Made by a program: the position numbers and the translations under genes. A stretch of DNA of 64,000 nucleotides, from contig JALLLT010000057.1 in the NCBI GenBank assembly GCA_025266875.1, positions 62,001 to 126,000 on the forward strand, written 5' to 3'. Positions 22,109-34,158 of the stretch are shown here, piece by piece (the first letter of the stretch is position 1; every line of letters starts with the position of its first letter). The notes beneath the pieces were generated by a model that saw only the letters and a program-made list of their open reading frames with translations, did no database searches and had not been told where the DNA came from. This stretch comes from Fennellomyces sp. T-0311 (Eukaryota > Mucoromycota > Mucoromycetes > Mucorales > Lichtheimiaceae).

Positions 22109-22958
22109 ATGTTGTCTATCTACACCCCTCGCAAAGTAATCTACGAGCCCAACCATCCCTTCTTTGAGGAAGGCAACATTGCCCTAAGAGCCTACTGGCT
22201 CGAGCGCGACGCTGCCACTGCCCACGACGTTGACATCATTCGTCAAGAAGCGAACATGTTGACACAGTAATCCAAGTTCCACCCCACCCCCCTCATAGAA
22301 TTCGGCGTGATCACTGACTCTTCCAACAGAAATTTGACGCAACCAATCTATTGCGAACAATCAACGTGCATCGATCATCGCGGCAAGCCATTATCCTTTC
22401 CGTCTACAGCAGCATACGAAGCTCATTACGAAGCCCGTCATCGACATGTGTGCTTGGCTTGTTGCAAAGTGTTTCCGAACGATTATTTCCTTCAATTACA
22501 CCTGGACGAGTTCCACGACATGTTGCTCCAAATTCGAAGAGAACGCGGCGAAAAAGTGGTACGTAGGGAAAACGCAAAAGTACCTTAAAACGTTAAACGG
22601 TGTAGCTTAGTTTCGCTGCTTCGTCCAAAACTGCAAAAAGTCCTTCATGACACCAAAAATGAGACGGCTTCACTTGATCGATAAGCACCATTTCCCACAG
22701 TATTACGACTTTAACATAATCGCTAGCGGAACGCTGTCGTTCGAAGAGCGGCAACGGCATGCAGAATGCAAGAAGAGCTCAGATAGAATGGATATCGTCA
22801 AGACGAAGCGCACAAGACAGAGCAACGACATTGAAACGACCAAGGACACGATGGACATGGACGAGTTGACCCAGCAAATGACGCGCCTAAGGATCCCACG
22901 CTCTATTTCATTTGGTCGGGCAAAGCCAGGTCTATCATCGACAAGAAAGAAAAAATAA
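22109..22958 (+). CDS. ZNF511: ZNF511-type C2H2 zinc-finger protein
   Basis: Exons 22109-22266, 22330-22558 and 22611-22958 join in frame to 244 residues. Three zinc-finger-like units are visible: an atypical one starting YCEQSTC, a classical HVCLACCKVFP...HLDEFH, and FRCFVQNCKKSF...HLIDKHHFP. This order and the closing HFPQYYDFNI match the ZNF511 family, conserved from fungi to animals and thought to be nuclear, with unclear function. The C-terminus is basic and serine-rich with a KKK end. The gene ends 14 bp from the stop of the convergent gene downstream. Confidence 0.82.
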
Positions 22959-22972
22959 TAACATCACACAGA

Positions 22973-23757
22973 TTATACAATACGTTGCTTCTGCTGATTT
23001 GCCTGAATGATTCGCATCATTGACATCATAGCTTCTTGATCTCCCGCACCCCGCCGGTCCAACCAAAACCGCGTCTGACCAACCGATGGCCGTTTTGGAT
23101 TGACTTTCCATGTTTGCAAAAGCCCGTTGGCAGGCTCCAGATCTTTGATTGCCAGGGTGGTATATTGTTTCCTTGCCAACAGATCGCGCGTCTCCAAGGT
23201 AACGATCGAGTTGGGAGTCACGGATTTGGCAGGGGATGACGATGCATGCAATTGGATGGTGCTAATAAACGGCGATAGGATGTGGTGGATCGCGCCGGTG
23301 GAGCAGATGCTTGCAAAAAGAGCTGAATAGATGAATTGGATAAGGATGTAACGTAGAGTGATTTCTTGCCATGGTCAGTAAACGCATTTTGTATACTATT
23401 GTCCATTAAACGTACCACCAATAAACAAGTTGGAACTGATTCCGCTCGCTTGAACTTTTAGGAATATATTGAGTCGAGATTTTTTTTTCCCATAGAATTA
23501 TCTTACTTGCTGGGCTTTCCCAGAAGTAGAGCACAGCTGGTGCCGAGACTGATGAAATCTATATATTTAAACACGTTTTTAGTTAAAGCGTTACATATAT
23601 ATACGCAGGTCCGGCATACTCCGAGAGTGGATAAAGAAAACACTTTGGCTAGTTTGACAAGTGCTGCATTGGGCGTTGCATAAATGAGCCGTTTCTCATT
23701 TGTTGCTGTTGAATAAAACCGAGATTGACACAAGTTTCTAATGATCAATCGTTGCAT
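22973..23757 (-). CDS. TMEM70-like mitochondrial inner-membrane protein
   Basis: Exons 23757-23620, 23558-23507, 23454-23416 and 23322-22973 join to 192 residues. The N-terminus is a basic mitochondrial presequence (MQRLIIRNLCQSRFYST). RLIYATPN and a KVFSLST block follow, then a first hydrophobic segment, then a second with CSTGAIHHILSPF, the arrangement of the TMEM70/TMEM186/TMEM223 group. TMEM70 helps assemble ATP synthase and complex I in animals; a similar role here is inference. The start was chosen for the presequence; an upstream in-frame Met exists. The first three exons are short, so they would be missed without splicing. Confidence 0.72.
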
Positions 23758-23759
23758 TA

Positions 23760-24683
23760 CTTTTTTTCCTTTCGAGAACCGTTTATGCGAATGTTTTTTT
23801 TTGTTGTTGTTGCGGAGCGTGATGGCCAAATATTACGTCACGTTCGCTTCTATGCGAACGAACTTATCCCTTCATCTCAATCATATATCGGTCGGATTGA
23901 CCCGGTTTCGCCGATCGTCGGGTAAGTGTTCAAAGAGTTTAACGTCGTGTGTATTACTGATCTTTGGGCAAACGGTAACTTTCGGATCACTTTTTTTGGG
24001 GGAAAGCATTACTTTAAGGGACGGATGCGTTTATCTTGGCGGGTTTCTATTGGTTATGTTGTGAGCGAATGATAGATATGAAACATGTGTTTTGGGGCCC
24101 CATACAAATATGCCATTGCTGTCAGATCAAAAACCCTATTTCCAGAAAACGACTTCGCCCCGTGTATTGCCGGGTTTTTCCAATAAATCTCGGAGAATGC
24201 TTTCTTATCGTTGCATATATCAGTTGGAGAATAAGTTAGAGGGCTCGGGTAGGCATTGCTTTTTCTGAACAGCGACTATGTGTATACTTTTTTTGTGGGA
24301 ATGGATGATATCACTTTTCATCAAGAAAAGCTTATTGTCGGCTAATAGTTAAAATGGTACATTCCGTACCGACTAGGTAGACATAGCGGATATATGTTTG
24401 ATAACCAATCACATACGAGTTACCCCACACTTGATGCTCCATTCTCTTTCGCAATGATGTAGCTAGAATTTTGGAACAATGCTTTATATGTCACCTATTT
24501 GCGGCTTCCAAGCAAATTTCCTGTCTACCGAAGAAGTTCTCCTCAATGATCTAAAACAACAATAGGGGTTTTTTTTTCGTAATCAAAATTTATTCTTATA
24601 GGTTTCATGGTATCATATTGAAACCTGAGGAAAAGGAAACAAACAAAAAGAACAGTATATACAAGTTATCAGAGAATAATACA

Positions 24684-24685
<2 letters not shown>
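23760..24685. other. Intergenic region, nothing recognised
   Basis: T-rich tracts and an open frame of 107 codons (23741-24064) that overlaps the 5' end of the gene on the other strand; I do not support it as a gene. Confidence 0.4.

Positions 24686-24727
<42 letters not shown>
24686..24727. repeat. (GT)n microsatellite
   Basis: About 21 uninterrupted GT units just downstream of the small mitochondrial protein gene. Confidence 0.97.
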
Positions 24728-24728
<1 letters not shown>

Positions 24729-24807
24729 AATAGAAAAAACAGAAAATAAAGGATTAGGAGTTGGTTTTGCCAAAAGTTAGCGGTAATAGCATAAGCGGCA
24801 TAATCGT

Positions 24808-25053
24808 TTAGTCATCGAAGACCGCATTGACAGTAGGGCTGAAAGCAGGAGTAGAAAAGACATATTCTTCCTCTCGAATGGTAGCTTGTTGAGCATAAAC
24901 GGTCTTGTCAGTTAAAGGCATGGCTTGAGGATGATGAATATCATGAATTTCTTGATCTTGCTTTGGTAAGGTAGTAGCAGCAGTGTACGAACGGGCCAAA
25001 GGACGGGCCAAAACGGAAGGCTTGACGGCGCGAGTGATCATAGAAGAGAGCAT
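24808..25053 (-). CDS. Small mitochondrial protein, unknown function
   Basis: 81 residues in one exon. The N-terminus MLSSMITRAVKPSVLARPLA followed by RSY looks like a cleavable mitochondrial presequence with an arginine-rich amphipathic pattern. The rest is polar and contains EEEYVFSTP and ends NAVFDD. An in-frame Met lies further upstream but would place a TATA box inside the gene; the start at 25053 lies 51-58 bp below TATAAATA (25104-25111 on the other strand). I do not recognise a family. Confidence 0.65.
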   Translation of the reverse strand: MLSSMITRAVKPSVLARPLARSYTAATTLPKQDQEIHDIHHPQAMPLTDKTVYAQQATIREEEYVFSTPAFSPTVNAVFDD

Positions 25054-25103
25054 TTTGATGGTTATTGAAGAATGGAAGACATCAGAAACAAAAAAGAGTG
25101 CAG

Positions 25104-25111
25104 TATTTATA
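25104..25111 (-). promoter_or_regulatory. TATA box of the small mitochondrial protein gene
   Basis: TATAAATA on the minus strand, about 50 bp upstream of the start codon at 25053. Confidence 0.55.
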
Positions 25112-25159
25112 CATTTTGAACTGATTCCGCGGCTCGCCGGTGGCCGGTGAAGTGCCAAT

Positions 25160-25620
25160 AGCCATTTTCATGTGGGAATCAACGGCCGATTGAGTCACCA
25201 TGAAGCTGAATAAGGCATCGTTAAATGTGGGGGCCAATAGGGTAATTTGTTGGACATGGCTCAACGATTGTCCGCCATAATTGTTCCCCCGCCACTACAT
25301 GATTTTCTTATGCATTTCACTTTTTATACAATTTAATGAGTAATAGTCTTGTGATTGGTGCGTTCTTCGGTCCGTTTCTTACCACACTTACGTCAAAGTT
25401 AAAATAACGTATAGGCGAAAGAGTAACGACTCATCCATTTCACTATTATTGTTCAGTCTCAAAAATTGGGGATACGTTCCCCATCCCCAAGCCATGGATG
25501 GCCTTCCGAAATAGGTAGCTTATCCGCACAGTTCAAAAGTTATCAATAGAGCTCCTTTCAACGAAATACAAGCGTGCCTTTTATGGGAGCACAGATAAAA
25601 AAAAGCTGTGTGTGTCCAAT
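25160..25620. other. Intergenic region between two minus-strand genes
   Basis: Nothing recognised beyond promoter sequence of the gene to the left and the 3' flank of the gene to the right. Confidence 0.4.
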
Positions 25621-25622
25621 GA

Positions 25623-26012
25623 CTAGTGTGGCAAGATGATAAATACGGATACAAAAATAAGAATTAAAACGATAAGAAAGGCACACGAAAAACATCCACA
25701 TGCTGCCAAGCGTCGATCATGTCGAACGGTCGTGACCCATGTCTTTAGGCATCCACTTTCAGTATCGGCGCTCCCAGTATCGGCGGCAGTGATGAATGCT
25801 GATGAGTAAGGCGGTGGGGGTGCTTGAATGGCTACATGATTGTCATACGGTGGCGGCGTACGTGAATGGCCTTCAACTGATGCTTGCGTGCCTTCCGAGG
25901 AAACCCGATCTCCTTGTGTATTATTATATAACACTTGTTCTTTGTCAGCACCGGATGCTGTTGAATATGACGAAGTGCCTTCTTTCTCCATGTAAATGCT
26001 AGCATTCTGCAT
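25623..26012 (-). CDS. Tail-anchored PPxY-motif membrane protein
   Basis: 129 residues when started at the Met at 26012; an in-frame extension to 26168 would add 52 basic residues. The cytosolic part is Ser/Thr-rich and carries two PY motifs, TPPPYDN and PPPPYSS. A cysteine-rich turn (CGCFSC) leads into one hydrophobic segment (AFLIVLILIFVSVFIILPH) at the very C-terminus. PPxY motifs bind WW domains of Rsp5/Nedd4 ubiquitin ligases, and small membrane proteins of this kind serve as their adaptors in yeast (Ear1, Ssh4, Bsd2 and others). The adaptor role is inference from layout. The juxtamembrane cysteines may be palmitoylated. Confidence 0.65.
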   Translation of the reverse strand: MQNASIYMEKEGTSSYSTASGADKEQVLYNNTQGDRVSSEGTQASVEGHSRTPPPYDNHVAIQAPPPPYSSAFITAADTGSADTESGCLKTWVTTVRHDRRLAACGCFSCAFLIVLILIFVSVFIILPH

Positions 26013-26169
26013 TCTACAAGTTCTTTTTAAATGATGCTCGGTTCTTGCTTCGGGAACGAAGAACCGAGAATGGAATTCTCCCTTCTTCGGCTCTGTTCTA
26101 TTGACAGACAACTGCTTCTTGCTACTGCATTGCTTATGTTTATTTTTTGAAATACGTATGCGTGACACA

Positions 26170-27404
26170 ATAGCGTTAAAGGGCTGTTCTTACATACTGC
26201 CAGGAATGACAAGAAACTATCTTTTAAACGATTGCTCTTTTATGCAGCAGATCGGCATAACTGTCACGCGCGCTTCACTTCTGCCTCCAGCTTTACCTTT
26301 TGTGGCTGTCTGAACTTGCCATCTGTTTTTTCACTTGGTCCATCTAGAATCGCTTTCAGTGCATCATCATTTTCATTGTGCATCGCTTTTCTTCTCGTTC
26401 CATTTCCGACGAGATTGCTGCAATTGTTTTTTTTTGACATTGGAGCGCCCTACTTGATATATGAACCTTTCCAAATACCAGCTTTTGATGTGTGGCGCAC
26501 AGGGTACTGTGCTACTGCTGACTAAGGAAGTATTCCTTATTCAAACCGAAGCACTTGAACATCCGGCTCCTCTGTTGAATATAAGAGCTGTTTCTCAACG
26601 GTGCCGCTGACGGTATCTTTACTTTTTTTATGGACGCGACGCGGTTACGTATTCTAATCCATCGGAATACTTTGTCAACTGATTCGGAGCCTACTTTGAA
26701 AAGCAGCATTGTGCTATTCCAGAATCGTTTGTCTCGCGCTCGCAGTTACCTCCCTACCATCCAATATGCCTACATAGCATACATGCAAGAAAATAAATGA
26801 CATCGGTAGTGGTACAACAAGAAATGGTAGATATCATGTTGACCTACCACTTTATGATACACAGTCAAGTGGTGTGCGTGGTTGTTACCGATTTCCCATG
26901 GCATCATCGGAACACTACTTCTTTAGATATGCAGCACTTTTTCTTTTCGTACATGATCGAAAGATTTGAAGTTTACGCTTTCTCAGTTCATTAACTATCA
27001 CCAAAAAAAAAATAACCAGATCAACTTGGACGCTGAGAAGACTTCGGCATGCATGTCCGAACGTCCGAGCAGTTACCCGGGTTTTAATGCATCGGAGAGG
27101 GACTGTACAACATCCTCTTTGGTTAGTTGCAAAACAACCTCTTGGTTGCCGCTATTACGCTTTCATCACATGACGGAGTAAAATGAACGAGAGGAACAAG
27201 TGGAAGGTAGCATATATCATGTGGCTATGGGAATACTGGGAGGATTATGTAAAGAAATAGTCTCTCTTTCAAATTCATGAATCGATCTATGTGTGTAAAA
27301 CTAGCACAAACTAACTATTTGGTGTGGACATGTTCATTAGCGGACACAAAAAAAAACGACCCTTTTACAAAAAAGTGATTCTCGACCCCTGTTTCTCCCA
27401 TCTT
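26170..27404. other. Intergenic region, nothing recognised
   Basis: Several short open frames under 100 codons on both strands with no recognisable domains. T- and A-rich tracts throughout. Confidence 0.4.
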
Positions 27405-27429
27405 TCTCTCTCTCTCTCTCTCTCTCTCT
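27405..27429. repeat. (TC)n tract in the leader of the next gene
   Basis: About 12 TC units ending 10 bp before the start of the following open frame. Pyrimidine tracts are common in fungal core promoters and leaders. Confidence 0.9.
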
Positions 27430-27439
27430 AAAAAAAACG

Positions 27440-27739
27440 ATGGTCAGTCTGTTCACAAAGATGAAAAGCCAAATCGGCATTTGGCGTATAAACCGATATA
27501 CCAAGCGACGAGATTATGTTTCTATCGGAAATGATCCACACGGTAAATATCGGATCAAACAAAAGCTTTCCTTTTGTATTGACCGCCTCGTAGATCGATA
27601 CTCTGAAAAAGTGCCGAAACGCACAACTCGAGCCACAAGGAAAAGAAGCCATGAACTATTGTCTGTGGACGAATCGGATATCGTTGATAAACGACAGTCA
27701 ACTTACTCAGAAAGTTGTGGACTCACAGCATCAGTGTAA
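27440..27739 (+). CDS. Small basic protein, unknown function
   Basis: 99 codons without intron, rich in Lys and Arg (for example KRTTRATRKRSHE). Support comes from the pyrimidine-rich leader directly upstream, the clean start and the lack of a competing gene. No family recognised. The basic stretch near residues 60-72 could be a nuclear signal. Confidence 0.45.
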   Translation: MVSLFTKMKSQIGIWRINRYTKRRDYVSIGNDPHGKYRIKQKLSFCIDRLVDRYSEKVPKRTTRATRKRSHELLSVDESDIVDKRQSTYSESCGLTASV

Positions 27740-28480
27740 CTCGTTTTCTCGCTTTATTTTTTTTGTATATATGTACTATATTTCTCGCAACAAGAAACGT
27801 TGTTCTATCATATATCATTGCGGATCTGGATAACTTTATACATATGAGGAAAGGACTCGAAAAAAAGTTGCATGATCTGGACTAAAGATCGGATTTTGAG
27901 AATCAAGAACGGTATACGCGAACGCTGATTATTGTTATTATTATTATTTTACTTTTGATCCCAAGTAATCATCGTTGGATCATGAGACCAGGGACGAAAC
28001 AGGTACCGTTTTTTAAGCTAACAAAAATGTTTCACCACACTCTTTTTCTCTAAAATTACCTCGTTTGCCAAATCGGGCACTCATCCAGTAAGTGGTGAGC
28101 ATTGATAGTTACACCGAAAAGAATAGCCAAATGTGTGCGAATGTGCGTGTGTGTGTCTAATACGTTAACACGTAAGCCGTGCGAAGATTTGAATTGTTCA
28201 ATATAGGTGATATGATCTACTTAATTGGCCATGCTTTCATATAGATAAACTGTTTCGTATATATAGATCCTATTTGCAACAAATGCCTTTTTTCTTATGA
28301 GCTGATGTATTGCATATTAAACTATACGTTATATGTAGGGTTACCGATCTAATGAACTCGGAAATGAATGTCATACGATTTCAACTGGTCTTTGGTCAAC
28401 TCGGAAGACAAGGTATCATTAAAAATTTTACAGAAAAAAAACAAGTAAATATATAAAGTAAAACAGATGAAGTGAGGGGG
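27740..28480. other. Intergenic region, nothing recognised
   Basis: AT-rich, with trinucleotide-like TTATTA runs near 27930. No gene or repeat element seen. Confidence 0.4.
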
Positions 28481-28482
28481 TG

Positions 28483-30956
28483 CTAAGCTACTTCACGAAC
28501 AAGCCGCTCATAGGTAATTTTTTGGTATCGAGACATGCCTCGAATAAATTTCAGACCGGTCTATGAAACTATGCTAAGTAACAAACATCATCGTTAAAAC
28601 AGACAGACTTACCGGATTTTGAGCTATTCGATTGAATAGATCAACAGCATATCGCCGTACAGTAATGGAAGAATGAAACAGACAAAGCCCAAGTGGACCA
28701 AGACCTCCTTGATATTGCGGTAAAAATGAAAGGAACTAAGTAGAGCTCACCTTTTAAATAACTGCTGTCAGTTTCCTTTTGTAACAGGAACTTACTTCAA
28801 TCATGGCTTTATCCGTTCCAATACTGGAGAGTAAGGCTTCCAGAATAGCCACCACTTCGTTTTCTGGAATGTTTTTCAACGTTTTGAGTTTCGATATCTG
28901 TCGATACACATCCAAATCCTGCAAACTGGAGCTTTGCTTCCATGAAGCAAATCCCTAGTATGGATTAGCTATTTTTTTTTCTATGGTTCTTCTTTTTTGC
29001 AAGTGAATTACCTTTTGATAATATCGATAAGAGATGGTTTGTCGCCAGCCTTCGATACGACTGGCATAGGCTGCCAACTCTTTTTGTTTTGAAACACCAT
29101 CGGGAAAAACGAATCCTTTACCCAATAAACCAGTAGGATCATTATCCTGTGACCAAGCAATCTTGGTTTGATGGTACACTTCTTCCTCATATAATGCAGC
29201 TAGTCGCACAAACCGACCCATATAATCTTGAAATTTAGCTCGTATATGTGCTTCACCATAATGTCCTTGAACCGCATTCATGACCTAATAACTGTAAGTT
29301 TTTTTTTGCGCAAAGCTAAAAGCCAAAACTTACATCATTCATAAACTCTGCATCCATATCACGATCCTTGTTCTTATCATCCACCTTACTCAACGAGCTT
29401 GATAATGTGTTTACTGTAGAAGATCGACCAATGGAAAGTGATGTGAAAGGCTGTCCATCGGCATCACCTGGAGAGTACGAATACCCATTGGATATACCCG
29501 GACATGTCAATTCGATATCTTTGCTGACGGTAATTTTGCCAGTATCGATATTACACAACACATCCCACCATCCTGTGTGTTCTTCATACGTTGGATTGGT
29601 GACGCCGGCAATAAATCCAGGACTACATCCATTTTAGTTTTCCATGTGCGTATATAAATAGCTTGCCCGTACCATTTGAGAAGATCATCCACACTTGTCA
29701 GATTGGTGTATGGGAAAGCTCGTTCGGTGAATCCGCGCAACACAGTACCACATCCACTTCCCAGGGCACATGCAGCAAGGACGTAATTTGCTACTTCTCC
29801 CGATGGATGGCCGTACCCAAGGAAAATGATCCGTTTCTGGGTCAAAAGAGCATTGAGTAGCAACATGATCGGGTGTGTGTAAGCGCCAGGGCTATCGAGG
29901 TGCGGATGGTGTGGATTAGGTGAGCCAGGCTGCGAAGCTGGTGGCGAGAACGTTCGAATCAGTGTGATAAGTGAGAACTAACAACGTCTTTAGTATTTTC
30001 CCTTTTTCAACAAGTTTCTGTTAAACGCCTTACATCACCAACTTCTTCATCATTGACGGTGAGCGGAACGCGAATTGGTAATTTAATTCCTTCGTATTCG
30101 ATCTTTGTTTCAAAAAAGCGTCGATCTTTGCCTAGCGTAGGCAACACTTCCCGTCCGGACGCCAAATCGATGAAAGTGCCTCGACGTAACCTGCTTGTCT
30201 CATCATCATCCTCATCCCACCGCACTTCAGAACCTGTGGCAGAAATAGGCGACATGGCCTTGTCGGGATCATCGGCAAACATCTCTTCAAACATGGTCTT
30301 ATCATCCGAAGTACGCAAAATTTGGCGTTCGTGCCAGGAAAACTTGGGCATACGCGATAAATCCATCGAATTGACTGCCTTGTACAATGATTCCAACACT
30401 TCCGGTGAAGGCTTCTCAAAATATTTTTCCATGGCTAACAGCAAAACTGGCTTTTCTTTCCATAAGTCTCGCATGGTAATGCATTTGATTTTCACATACC
30501 TTATAGATATGAAGGAACTGATGGCGCGTGCAAATTGCCATGGCCTTGACGTGTGCACCTCTGTTTTTTTTCATAAGTAATGCAATTAAAAACTTATGCG
30601 GGTCTGTTTCCATACCTTCGTGCCGTTGCGTCGTGTTTCGTACGAACAAGATTGAGTACGTATAGTAACGGTTTTTCTTCGTCTTTGGTCTCTTGTTCAT
30701 TGTCGAGATCTGGAATGGTTTGATTCAAACAAAAGATGGTCCAATCCTCAGCACGTAAATGAGCACCGTCGGGTAACATGAGTTCCGACAAGACGCTATG
30801 TATAAAGCCGTTTAACGTGCTGCTTTTTGGAGGAGGATTATCAGATGCTTACTGTTCATCTGTCCCGGTCTCATTTGGGTATTGATATTTTAACGATGCG
30901 CCTTTGTCAATGTCGAATTCTGCCAGCAGAACATACCGAACATGTTGATTGGCCAT
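28483..30956 (-). CDS. AFI1: AFI1-like DENN-type protein (polarity, Arf-linked)
   Basis: Starts at 30956 with [19 protein letters not shown] and [10 protein letters not shown], the hallmark N-terminus of Afi1 (Arf3-interacting) proteins. The second exon begins around [16 protein letters not shown], also typical. Middle exons contain [43 protein letters not shown], then [21 protein letters not shown], and [13 protein letters not shown]. The last coding exon ends [15 protein letters not shown] at 28483. About eight exons are separated by short introns. In yeast Afi1 binds Arf3-GTP and helps localise polarity at the bud; the fold is a diverged DENN module. Length (roughly 600-700 residues) is in the family range. 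Exon borders in the middle are approximate. Confidence 0.86.
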
Positions 30957-30959
30957 GAT

Positions 30960-32147
30960 GATTTGCTTTTCGACAAGATGTATGTGTTACGGAGACGGAG
31001 TTCCTGAATCAGCGCACACCTCCTACTTCGCTAAGTCAAACCGGTTTTGGGTTTCGTTCAAGTATACTTTTCTCGTCTCCACACTCCTCCTGTTTAGTAG
31101 GCTGCATTCCTAACGTCAGTACCGTTTTATTCTTTTCGTAACAAGTAATGTGATCTGTTCTGGCTGCAGTAAAGGTGATGATGCAAAAACAGTTATTGGC
31201 CACAATTAGGTAAGAGCGATTTTCTATATATCAACTAGTGAGGTTGGCTCGGGATGGGAGATTCACAATGATCGCGCCCATATTGTCGTCAGCAAGGTCA
31301 CGAGTGTAAATGAAAATCACTGTTAAATCCTAATAATACAGCACTTTTTACCTTTTTAAAAATAAAAACCATGACAACAGTTGTGGTCGTTGCAGTTATT
31401 AATTTGTATCCTAGTCATGGCACTCTGAGTTTTCTGTATCACGGCAACCAAAAGAGTTTTTCTTCGTCAGTGCGCCCCCAATCGCGAACGTTATATGGAT
31501 GGACCGAATCGTCGGCGCTTTCCAAATTTGGCTACTGCATCAATTATAAACAGTGTGACACAAAAAGAAGGCGGTCTGTTCTTTTTCTTTGACGTAATTC
31601 TACAATTGACATTTTTCCACAACGGTAATCGACGTTAGAAAGTTGGATGATGTTTTTATTCTTGTATGAGAGATAAGGGGCGTGAGGTGGGGTTACTTTT
31701 TTTGGTTTGACAGATCTTAGTAACACAGTCGTGGTTTCCATGTATTTCTACATCACAATATTGATGAAAATGGTTCAAGTTTTTTTTTTTGTTACCACGC
31801 GGCCAATTAATAAGATTGTGCACCATTAAAAGAAGCAATCTTGGATGCATCTATTCTGGACAATGCGGCCGACGAAAAATATTAAATGTCGATTAATTGC
31901 AAAGTAATGAAGCCACGCGAATTGGATAAGAACGGAGGACAGTGACAGGATGATGGTTTCTTGTTGTTGGCAAGTGGAGAGAGAGCGTATCAGTTTGGAA
32001 GCGACGATCGTTTAATGGTCTGGTTAATGTCGCATCAAATTTTGTGTAGCATATAGAAAAAGCGATGTTACCATCGACCCACAGGCTGGACCCTTAAGCC
32101 GTTTCTCTTTCCTTCTTTTTTTTTTCTCGCTGATCGCTATCGGCGGA
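30960..32147. other. Divergent intergenic region between AFI1 and noxR
   Basis: 1.2 kb shared upstream region of two divergently transcribed genes. An open frame at 31371-31592 has no recognisable features. A pyrimidine-rich TTTTTTTTTCTC stretch lies just upstream of the noxR start. Confidence 0.45.
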
Positions 32148-34158
32148 ATGGAGCTCAAGGTAATCATTTTTTGTTCGTGCTTAGTTCATGTGCTGACTTC
32201 ATTCTCGCAATCAGTCTGATTTAGAGCAATGGCGCGATGGTTGCATCGCTTTCGACAATAAAGATTACGACGCAGCATTGCGAACTTTTATGGTGGGGTT
32301 TGCACATGTCGACAGCAGAACGGTGTTGACAGTTTTTGTTCGTTTTCTTTAGAGAATAGGAGATAACGCACGCATGCACTTTAATATTGGATTGATTTTC
32401 ATCATCCTGCAAGACCACCGTCGATCCGTATGTAGTAGGGACTGCTATAAAGTTTGACAGTTTTGTGACATCTGAGCTAACTTGCGTGCACAAGCTTGCT
32501 GCATTCAAAAAAGCTTTGGAGATGGACCCATTTTTTGCCGTGGCTTGCTTTCAACGGGGCGTATCCTACTTTTCATTGGGCGATGTTGCCAAAGCATACG
32601 AGGACTTTGACCTTGCTTATCAGGTAAAGCAAAAAGCGCCGGCGGAAAACTTAAAGACTGACTGGATATGCAGAAATTGCGCGGCAATACGATCATCAAT
32701 TATCATCAATTGGGACTTTCATTTAGGCTGTACGAGTGCGAAGTCTTGTTCAATCGAGGCATCTGCCAGTTGTATCTGGGGCGAATTGATGCTGGATTGA
32801 CGGACTTGTACTATGCGCAGAAAACTAAGGTGACCACTGAGCATGATGTGATTGATGAAGCTGTTCGCGAGCGCGGGAAGAACTTTTCGGTGTACTCGAT
32901 TCCTCAGGGCGTCTTGTTTCGTCCCTCAGAAACAAAGATGGAACGTATGCGGAGGTATCAGGAATTCCATGGGGATACTACATACATTGAGGACGAACCC
33001 AAGCGTCAAAATTCGGTGTTGTTGCCGCCATCAGCCCCTTGGATGCAACAGGAAGTCAAAACAACAACAGACGCCTTTTTGGTCGTGCCTAGACCCCATC
33101 GTCCCCAACAAGCAAGGGTCCTCGATGATCAACGCTCACCAAGCCCAGAGGAGCCGGATCCATTTATGCGTGACCCTGTTCAACAGCAAGGGCAAATGGA
33201 TCCCTTCATGCGCGAACAGGCGACGTTTATAAAGTCAAACGGATATTATAAGGACGAGCCCATGGATCCCGTCGTATCAAAGACAGGCTACTATGAGAAT
33301 CCAGTCGTACGTGAGCCAGCAAAGAACGACTTCTATAAGAAGGAGCAGATTGATCCACAGAACGGATATTTTGAGGAGCAGGAGCTCATGGACCCTGCCA
33401 TACTTCCTCGAGCACAGAAATATGAGAACGAACCAGCGGTGCGAAAATATGATCATCGGCGGGTGCCATCGCAGCGAAAGAACGGATATTACGAAGCAGA
33501 GCAGATGGACCCTGCCATGCCACCCATTCAACAACCGACGACCAGAAGTAACAGTGGACGATATACGCGAGAGCCTGAGCAACGGAGGAAATACGATCCG
33601 GAATCGTGGAAATTTGTCGACCGGCGCACGACTTACAAGAAAGATTCACGGTTCCGACCAAGTATAAGCAGCCAAGCGGATTATACGGGAACACTGGAGA
33701 CCATGAGTTATTTTGGGGACAGTCTAGATGAAGAGCTGGACAAGGTCTATGCGTCATTGAACCAATTATCGACAAATAACAACAGACCAAAGGCGGAACC
33801 ACCGTCGCCGGCCACGACAACAACAAGGAGTGCTATTTACAAAAACAACCCCGTTGCACCGCCCCCATCGTCACCGGATGCCAAGATAAAAATCAAGGTT
33901 CACCATGACGACACGAGAATTTTACTGGTGCCGTGCACCATCATGTTTGACGAACTGCTGACTCGCGTTCGAGCTAAATTTAACGCGACCGAAACGTTGC
34001 GGTTGCAGTACAAGGACGAAGAAGGCGTTTTGGTTCTCATGATTGACCAAGAAGATCTAAATATGGCTCGACATTTGAGTTTAGCGCGGAACACCATGGC
34101 TTCAAAACATCCCGTATTAGAAAAGCTGGAGCTGTGGTGTGTTTCATCATCATCGTAA
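32148..34158 (+). CDS. noxR: NoxR, p67phox-like regulator of NADPH oxidase
   Basis: Exon 1 encodes only MELK (32148-32159). The next exons give SDLEQWRDGCIAFDNKDY and three or four TPR units (ARMHFNIGLIF, ALEMDPFFAVACFQRG, CEVLFNRGICQLYLG). After these comes the activation segment YSIPQGVLFRPSETK, conserved in p67phox and NoxR. A long disordered region follows with irregular repeats of NGYY and MDP motifs, and the C-terminus is a PB1 domain (KIKIKVHHDDTR, YKDEEGVLVLM, DLNMA). NoxR binds Rac and activates NoxA/NoxB to make superoxide for polarised growth and development. The first introns (32160-32213, about 32294-32352, 32431-32490, 32623-32671) are short. The PB1 domain argues for interaction with Cdc24 or Bem1-type partners. 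Confidence 0.9.

Noticed and set aside
23741..24064. Plus-strand open frame of 107 codons
   Set aside because: Lies across the 5' end of the minus-strand mitochondrial gene and has no recognisable features.
31371..31592. Small gene between AFI1 and noxR
   Set aside because: 73 codons with no recognisable features in a divergent promoter region; insufficient support.
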